Source of the DNA: DASUFI01 sp036274635
GTDB lineage: Bacteria > Planctomycetota > B15-G4
Assembly (NCBI GenBank): GCA_036274635.1
Contig: DASUFI010000220.1
Coordinates: 1 to 24,131 of the forward strand
Direction: 5' to 3'
DNA length: 24,131 nt
Below the pieces are notes generated by a model that saw nothing but the letters and a program-made list of their open reading frames with translations, did not search any database and was not told where the DNA came from. The number at the start of each line of letters is the position of its first letter. Positions within the stretch are counted from its first letter, which is position 1. Both the position numbers and the translations under genes were made by a program. Positions 19,945 through 24,131 of the stretch are shown here, piece after piece.

Positions 19945-22299
19945 ATGAACGGACGTCGGCAGGGACCAGCCGTCGGCTCGGCGCTGCTGCTCGTCGCCGT
20001 CCTGTTCGTCTGGCTCGCGCGCGGGGAGCGGGCGGAGCACTCGGGACCCGCATCGCCTATGAGCGCGGATCACGAGGCGCCGGTGCTGCCCACGTTTGGC
20101 GTTGCCGACGATCAGACGCCGGTCTCCGTCGACGTGCCGCCGATCGACGAGGAGTCCGCGCCGGCGCCCACATCCCGGGCCGCGCGTCTCGTTGTGCACG
20201 TGACGTGGTCCGATGCGTCACCCGCCGCCGGCGTGCACCTCGCGTGCGTCGCCTTCGACCAGCCGCACCCGCTGCGGCATGTCGTGACGGCCGTCACGGA
20301 TGCCACCGGCACGTCGACGATCGAGCCGGCGCCGCTCGGCGATGTGGTCGTCTACAGTGACCGCGGGGAGTCCGTCGCAGGCGTCGTGAAGGACGGCGAG
20401 ACGACGGAGGTGTCGCTCGCGCTGGCGGCCGGAACGCTCGTGCGCGGCCTCGTCGTGGATCAGGACGACCGGCCTGCTCCAGGCGCCGATGTCTGGCTCT
20501 CGGACTTCTTCAATCACACCGAGGGCACGATCGTCGCACAGGCCGGAGCGGATGGCCGGTTCGAGCTGCGCGACGTCTCGCCCTTCCGCTACATCGGCGC
20601 ACGGCTGGCGGGGCACGTGCCGTCCTTCCTTGCCACCATCGCCGAGGACGCGCCCGTGCTGGACGTGCGCCTGCAGCTCGGAAGCGCTGGCGCCACGCTG
20701 CGGGGCCTTGTCGTGCAGACCGGCGGCACGCCCGTCGTCGGCGCGTCCGTCGAGGTCGGACCGGAGTCTGGCTGGCCAGGCTCGGACCTGCACGCCGCGG
20801 GCAACGGCCCGCCACCGGTGCACCTGCAGACTGAAGCCGACGGCACCTTCCTTGCCGCTGACTTGCCGGCCGGCACGATCCCTGTGGCGGTTTCGGCCGA
20901 GGGCTGGTCGCCGTGGACGGGATGGGAGAGGGTCGCGGCGGGCGAGAGCAAGGACCTGCGGATCGAGCTGCCGGCGTCCGCCTGGGTCGAGGGCATCGTG
21001 CGCGACGACCATGGCGCGCCGATCGCGGAGGCGAGCATCCACGCCGGCTCGTACGGCAATCACGAATGGGTCGAGACGTCGAGCGACGCACAGGGGCACT
21101 TCATCCTGCGCGACCTGCCGCTGTCGAAGCAGCTGCTCGTGGCAAGCAAGAAGGGCGTGGGCGAGAACAAGCGCACCTTCTGGATCGAGCCGGGCAAGAG
21201 CTATGCCTGGGAGCCGGTGCTCAGCGCCGGTCTGCAAATCGCCGGGACGGTGGTCGATGAGTCGGGCGTGTCTGTCCAGGGCCTGCACGTCCAAGTCGAG
21301 CACGAGATGTCGTCCGATGGTTGGAGCAAGCAGGGTGACGTCGCGGCTGACGGCCGCTTCGCGGTAGCCAACTGCCAAGACGTGGACAACAGCCTCGCGG
21401 TCTTCGCCTCAGACTGGGCCTGGCCGCCGCTGGTGACGATGGCCAAGGTGCGGCCCGGCCCCGATGAGCTGCGCGTCGTGATCCCCGCGGGCGCGCGGCA
21501 ACTCGCGACATTGACCGGCCGCGTGGCCGACTCGCACGGTGCCGTAGCGCAGAACGTGCAGGTCTCGCTCATGCGGCTCGACTCGCCCTTCGGCTTCGCC
21601 GGCAAGGTCGAGGGGGCGACGGGCGAGTTCACGATCGAGAAGGTGCCGATGGGCAGCTACCGGCTCTCGGCCAAAGCCGAGGGGTTGCCCACTCTGCTGG
21701 TCGCCGTGAACGACGTGCAGCCTGGCGAGAACCGCAACCTCGGCCCGCTGGCCTTGCAAGACCCGGCGGTGCTCGTCGTGCGCCTGCAACTCTCACCGGG
21801 TCTCGACGCGAAGCAGGTTGAGTGTCACCTTCTCGGGTCGGACGGCGTCTCCGGCACCGCCTCGTTCGCGGGCATGGAGGACGGCCTGCTCGAGCGCCGC
21901 TCAGGCCCCACGTCTCCGGGCGAGTGGCTCCTCGTCGTCACGGGCAGCTATGCGCTGCCCGTGCGCCAGCCGATCACACTTGCCGGCGGCGAGACGCGCG
22001 TGGACGTTACCGTCGAGAAAGGCGTGAAACAGAGGTTGGACTTCGTGATGCCCTACGCCGAGAACCGACGCATCGAGCTGTGGGTCACGGACGCGAGTGG
22101 CGCCGAGGTCGCGCACGAGGCCCGCGACGCCACGCCCTTTCCTGATCGCGGCGAGAGCCGCGGCATCGTGATCCTGGTCTTCCGGCCCGGGCACTACTCG
22201 GTGCGCGTGGCACTCGATGGCCAGGACTCGCTGCAGGCCGGCTTCGACGTGCCGGCCGGCGCGGACAAGGCGCCGACGCAAGAGTTCAAGATGTCGTGA
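19945..22299 (+). CDS. Membrane-anchored protein with about five tandem carboxypeptidase-regulatory-like domains
   Basis: The 784-residue protein has an N-terminal signal anchor (GSALLLVAVLFVWLA, about residues 11-25), then a Pro-rich tether. Repeated beta domains of the CnaB/carboxypeptidase-regulatory type follow. Each opens with a G-x-V-x-D-x2-G motif and has a DGxF turn: RGLVVDQDDRPAPGADV, RGLVVQTGGTPVVGASV, EGIVRDDHGAPIAEASI, AGTVVDESGVSVQGLHV and TGRVADSHGAVAQNVQV. The last 200 residues are beta-rich but less regular. No enzyme motif is seen, so a surface scaffold, adhesin or sensor part is likely. The ATG at 19945 is chosen because the anchor follows it; the frame is open far upstream but there it overlaps the sigma gene on the other strand. 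Its domains resemble those fused to the divergent sigma factor. Confidence 0.85.
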   Translation: MNGRRQGPAVGSALLLVAVLFVWLARGERAEHSGPASPMSADHEAPVLPTFGVADDQTPVSVDVPPIDEESAPAPTSRAARLVVHVTWSDASPAAGVHLACVAFDQPHPLRHVVTAVTDATGTSTIEPAPLGDVVVYSDRGESVAGVVKDGETTEVSLALAAGTLVRGLVVDQDDRPAPGADVWLSDFFNHTEGTIVAQAGADGRFELRDVSPFRYIGARLAGHVPSFLATIAEDAPVLDVRLQLGSAGATLRGLVVQTGGTPVVGASVEVGPESGWPGSDLHAAGNGPPPVHLQTEADGTFLAADLPAGTIPVAVSAEGWSPWTGWERVAAGESKDLRIELPASAWVEGIVRDDHGAPIAEASIHAGSYGNHEWVETSSDAQGHFILRDLPLSKQLLVASKKGVGENKRTFWIEPGKSYAWEPVLSAGLQIAGTVVDESGVSVQGLHVQVEHEMSSDGWSKQGDVAADGRFAVANCQDVDNSLAVFASDWAWPPLVTMAKVRPGPDELRVVIPAGARQLATLTGRVADSHGAVAQNVQVSLMRLDSPFGFAGKVEGATGEFTIEKVPMGSYRLSAKAEGLPTLLVAVNDVQPGENRNLGPLALQDPAVLVVRLQLSPGLDAKQVECHLLGSDGVSGTASFAGMEDGLLERRSGPTSPGEWLLVVTGSYALPVRQPITLAGGETRVDVTVEKGVKQRLDFVMPYAENRRIELWVTDASGAEVAHEARDATPFPDRGESRGIVILVFRPGHYSVRVALDGQDSLQAGFDVPAGADKAPTQEFKMS

Positions 22300-22423
22300 C
22301 GGACAGGTGCCGGTGCTGAATGGCGGACGTGGGACAGCGCCTGGCGGCGAAGGACGGGTGACGAAGTCGGCGCAATGCGAACCCAGGCACCGAGCGTGTG
22401 TGCGGACGCCCGGCCTCAGCCAC

Positions 22424-23122
22424 TCAGGGGACGTGGACGTCGAGCGTCTGACCTGCGACGACTGTGATCTCCTGGCTGTAGACCTCCGCCTTTCCAGCCT
22501 TGTCTCGCTGCTGGACGCTCAACCTACAAGAGCCGGGCGGCACTGAGGGCAACTCCAGGCTCTGGCCAGCCTCTGCGTCGCGGGACTGCGTGTCCACACC
22601 TCCGAGCGGCTCAAGCACCACGCGCAGCGCCTCCCCCCATTCCGGGAGACCGTCAAGCTTGACGAGAACCATGCCAGCGGGCGCGAGGTCGAACCGCACG
22701 TCGACGGCGTCCGCACCCTCCGCAAGAACGACGTCGTCCCGGATCTGCCTGCAGTACATCTCAGTCTGTGCCTCGAGCCGCCACGTGCCCGCAGACACTT
22801 CATCGAAGTCGAAGCGGCCGCCTCCATCCGTCTTCGTCGTTTGAGTCGTCGGATCGTCGCCATCGCGCTGCGGGTAGGACAGCTGAAGCAAGACATGGCC
22901 AAGCGGCTCGCCGCTGCCAGCGTCGACGCCTGTCGCCATCGAGGGCGACGCCGTCCGACCGAGGCGCGCGTGTATTCCGTCAGCGGTCGGATTCGCGGGC
23001 CGCGGCTCATCACGGGGCTGAGGCTGTTCTCCCCCTTCACCCCCATTCCCAGCGGGTCTCCCGTCGGTCACGACCCTTGTGCGCCCCGCGGTCCCCGGCG
23101 TTGTCGGCCCATCGGCCGGCAT
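22424..23122 (-). CDS. Carboxypeptidase-regulatory-like domain protein, possibly a degraded fragment
   Basis: The convincing part starts near 22939 (ATG, 171 residues): GVDAGSGEPLGHVLLQL, the DGGGRFDFDEVSAGTWRLEA turn typical of the family, and a closing ITVVAGQTLDVHVP. Upstream the frame stays open to an ATG at 23122 (232 residues). That stretch is Pro/Gly/Glu-rich, uses codons such as AGA, ACA and GGA that are rare elsewhere in the window, and has no signal peptide or Shine-Dalgarno. The protein is laid out like the one at 23498, and both resemble the C-terminal portions of sigma-fused relatives, so it may be a remnant of a longer gene. The true start is uncertain. Convergent with the repeat protein ending at 22299; the 124-bp gap between them holds nothing I recognise. 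Confidence 0.5.
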   Translation of the reverse strand: MPADGPTTPGTAGRTRVVTDGRPAGNGGEGGEQPQPRDEPRPANPTADGIHARLGRTASPSMATGVDAGSGEPLGHVLLQLSYPQRDGDDPTTQTTKTDGGGRFDFDEVSAGTWRLEAQTEMYCRQIRDDVVLAEGADAVDVRFDLAPAGMVLVKLDGLPEWGEALRVVLEPLGGVDTQSRDAEAGQSLELPSVPPGSCRLSVQQRDKAGKAEVYSQEITVVAGQTLDVHVP

Positions 23123-23209
23123 GGAAGCGGAACGGCCGATTGCCTCGCATGGACGGGGGCTCAGATGACGTTCGAGTCAGCGGAGCTGGCGCTCCCGGAC
23201 GGACAGCAT

Positions 23210-23245
23210 GATAATGGCCGCGCCGTGCCACAACCCATCGGGAGG
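23210..23245 (+). promoter_or_regulatory. Promoter -10 and ribosome binding site of the small CxxC gene
   Basis: GATAAT at 23210-23215, preceded by T-G-like context (CATGATAAT), is the best -10 match in the window. A strong Shine-Dalgarno, GGGAGG at 23240-23245, lies 8 nt before the GTG at 23254. The -35 is weak. Confidence 0.45.
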
Positions 23246-23253
23246 ATCGCGCC

Positions 23254-23478
23254 GTGCCGTGGTCTGGGAAAGGTGAACCGCACCGCGTGCGGACCGTCCG
23301 CGAGGTGTGCCCGGCCTGCAAGCGGGCCATCGACCTGAGACGCGCCCTGCCCATCGAGGGCTGGCAGACTGCGCACACCTGCCACGACTGGACGGTGGAG
23401 GTGCTGGTGCTGGAGGCTGACGGCAAGCCGTCACTCTGGGCGGCGCGGCGGTCGAAGAGCGCGGAGAGCGGGGCTTAG
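23254..23478 (+). CDS. Small CxxC protein, possible zinc-binding
   Basis: This 74-residue protein is supported by its own -10-like GATAAT, the perfect-looking GGGAGG Shine-Dalgarno 8 nt before the GTG, and a motif layout not expected by chance. CPAC at residues 19-22 is followed about 20 residues later by a Cys-His pair (HTCHDW), which could make a small zinc ribbon-like site. The middle is basic and the end reads WTVEVLVLEADGKPSLWAARR, like a two-strand sheet. I do not recognise the family. It lies between two leftward carboxypeptidase-regulatory-like genes on the opposite strand. It may be a small regulator or nucleic-acid-binding protein, but nothing proves that. Confidence 0.55.
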   Translation: MPWSGKGEPHRVRTVREVCPACKRAIDLRRALPIEGWQTAHTCHDWTVEVLVLEADGKPSLWAARRSKSAESGA

Positions 23479-23497
23479 CGAGGCGTTCGAGGCGACC

Positions 23498-24007
23498 TTA
23501 TGGCTGGGCGACGAGGTCGACCTCCAGCTCCTCTCCCGGCTCGAGCGTGACGGTGCGATCCGCGAGCGCCTTCTCGCCGTCCGAGACAGAGAGCCGCCAG
23601 ACACCGGGCAACAGGCCGTTGAGCTCGTACCTTCCGCTCACGATGACAGCTGACGTACGGTCGCCGTCGTGCTCGGCCAGCAGCAAGGACCGTTCGGCCA
23701 CGGGCACTCCATTGCCGAACTCCACGCGCCCCTGGATCGTCCCCGTGCGCTGCACACTGAGCCGCAGTTCAGTGGGTACGCCCGCCAATACCTCGAAGGG
23801 CGGCTGCTCCGGCATGTCGATGCCTGTACGCCCGGCCGCGAGCTTGGCCCGATAGCGGCCCGGCGCCACGTCGCGAAAGTCGAAACGCCCGGCCGCGTCT
23901 GTCGTGGTACCGAACTCAAAGGTCTCCGCATCCATGTCGAAGGCTCCCCACGCCAGGGGCTCGCCCTCGGTCGACAGGGGCAGCATGCGCACGCGAGCAC
24001 CCCCCAC
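23498..24007 (-). CDS. Carboxypeptidase-regulatory-like protein, N-terminally truncated
   Basis: The 169 residues contain two beta domains: the first with TTDAAGRFDFRDVAPGRYRAKL, the second with GTIQGRVEFGNGVPVAERSL and SGRYELNGLLPGVWRLSV, closing with VTLEPGEELEVDLVAQP. The start is odd: the strand that should open the first domain (RGDGKPVGGARV) begins before the GTG at 24007 and runs into an in-frame TAG at 24026-24028, beyond which the frame continues (VSGTLA). GGGGAG lies 11 nt before the GTG, so translation from there is possible, but the domain would lack its first strand and there is no signal peptide. I read it as a truncated or decaying gene. It is similar in layout to the gene at 22424. 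Confidence 0.55.
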   Translation of the reverse strand: MGGARVRMLPLSTEGEPLAWGAFDMDAETFEFGTTTDAAGRFDFRDVAPGRYRAKLAAGRTGIDMPEQPPFEVLAGVPTELRLSVQRTGTIQGRVEFGNGVPVAERSLLLAEHDGDRTSAVIVSGRYELNGLLPGVWRLSVSDGEKALADRTVTLEPGEELEVDLVAQP

Positions 24008-24066
24008 CGGTTTGCCATCTCCCCTCTATGCCAACGTGCCTGAGACAGCCTTCGACCCAGGGTTTA

Positions 24067-24072
24067 GTGTAG
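24067..24072 (-). promoter_or_regulatory. Candidate -10 element (TACACT) before the 23498 gene
   Basis: On the minus strand CTCTACACTAAACC contains the same TACACT hexamer as the elements at 4201 and 15189. It lies about 60 nt upstream of the GTG at 24007. This would mean the truncated-looking gene may still be transcribed. Confidence 0.25.
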
Positions 24073-24131
24073 AGGGCTGAAAGTTGGGTGCCCATGATCG
24101 ACGAGCGTTCCAAGGCGGGCTCAGCGCCCCG

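Noticed and set aside
1..24131. CRISPR arrays, tRNA or rRNA genes, IS elements, prophage or toxin-antitoxin modules
   Set aside because: I looked for direct repeats with regular spacing, cloverleaf-like stems, transposase motifs and terminal inverted repeats and saw none I could support.

Overview
The window is a very GC-rich, tightly packed bacterial chromosome segment, most likely from a planctomycete (Planctomycetota). That placement is inference. It rests on an ECF sigma factor fused to a membrane anchor and carboxypeptidase-regulatory-like repeats, a secreted BNR propeller with a C-terminal domain I associate with planctomycete exported proteins, many large exported proteins of unknown role, and an NrfHA pair whose NrfA has only CxxCH motifs. 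No tRNA, rRNA, CRISPR array, IS element or phage gene is visible.

Left part (1-4136). The 3' end of a GT4 glycosyltransferase runs rightward and overlaps, tail to tail, a leftward set of three genes: a multi-pass GT-C-like membrane protein, then two tandem paralogous radical SAM proteins with SPASM-like C-termini joined by an ATGA overlap. This looks like part of a surface glycan or envelope modification locus; its target is unknown. Next (4234-6554) is a translationally coupled rightward pair of unknown function: a three-TM membrane protein and a soluble helical-repeat protein. It is convergent with a large secreted BNR propeller (6562-9081).

Middle part (9298-17356). A BamE/SmpA-like lipoprotein precedes nrfH and nrfA, the periplasmic cytochrome c nitrite reductase for ammonifying nitrite. 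Convergent with these are rpiB (Mycobacterium-type, Glu instead of Cys as the likely catalytic base) and a LolA-like lipoprotein. A secreted NHL/Vgb-like propeller follows on the minus strand. Divergent from it is one long gene encoding ethanolamine ammonia-lyase with the large (EutB) and small (EutC) subunits fused in a single chain, with no reactivase, transporter or microcompartment gene in view.

Right part (17428-24131). This region is dominated by carboxypeptidase-regulatory-like (CnaB/SpaA-fold) beta domains. It holds an ECF sigma factor with a transmembrane segment and such domains, interrupted by an in-frame TGA after which the same frame continues for 302 codons; a divergent membrane-anchored protein with about five such repeats; and two shorter, partly degraded relatives near the end. 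Between those two lies a small rightward gene for a CxxC protein with its own good ribosome binding site. I read this as a family of extracytoplasmic sensor or scaffold proteins that is expanding and decaying in place.

No gap between called genes exceeds 300 bases. Gaps between divergent genes carry candidate TAnnnT -10 elements; those between convergent genes are short and sometimes hold a stem-loop.
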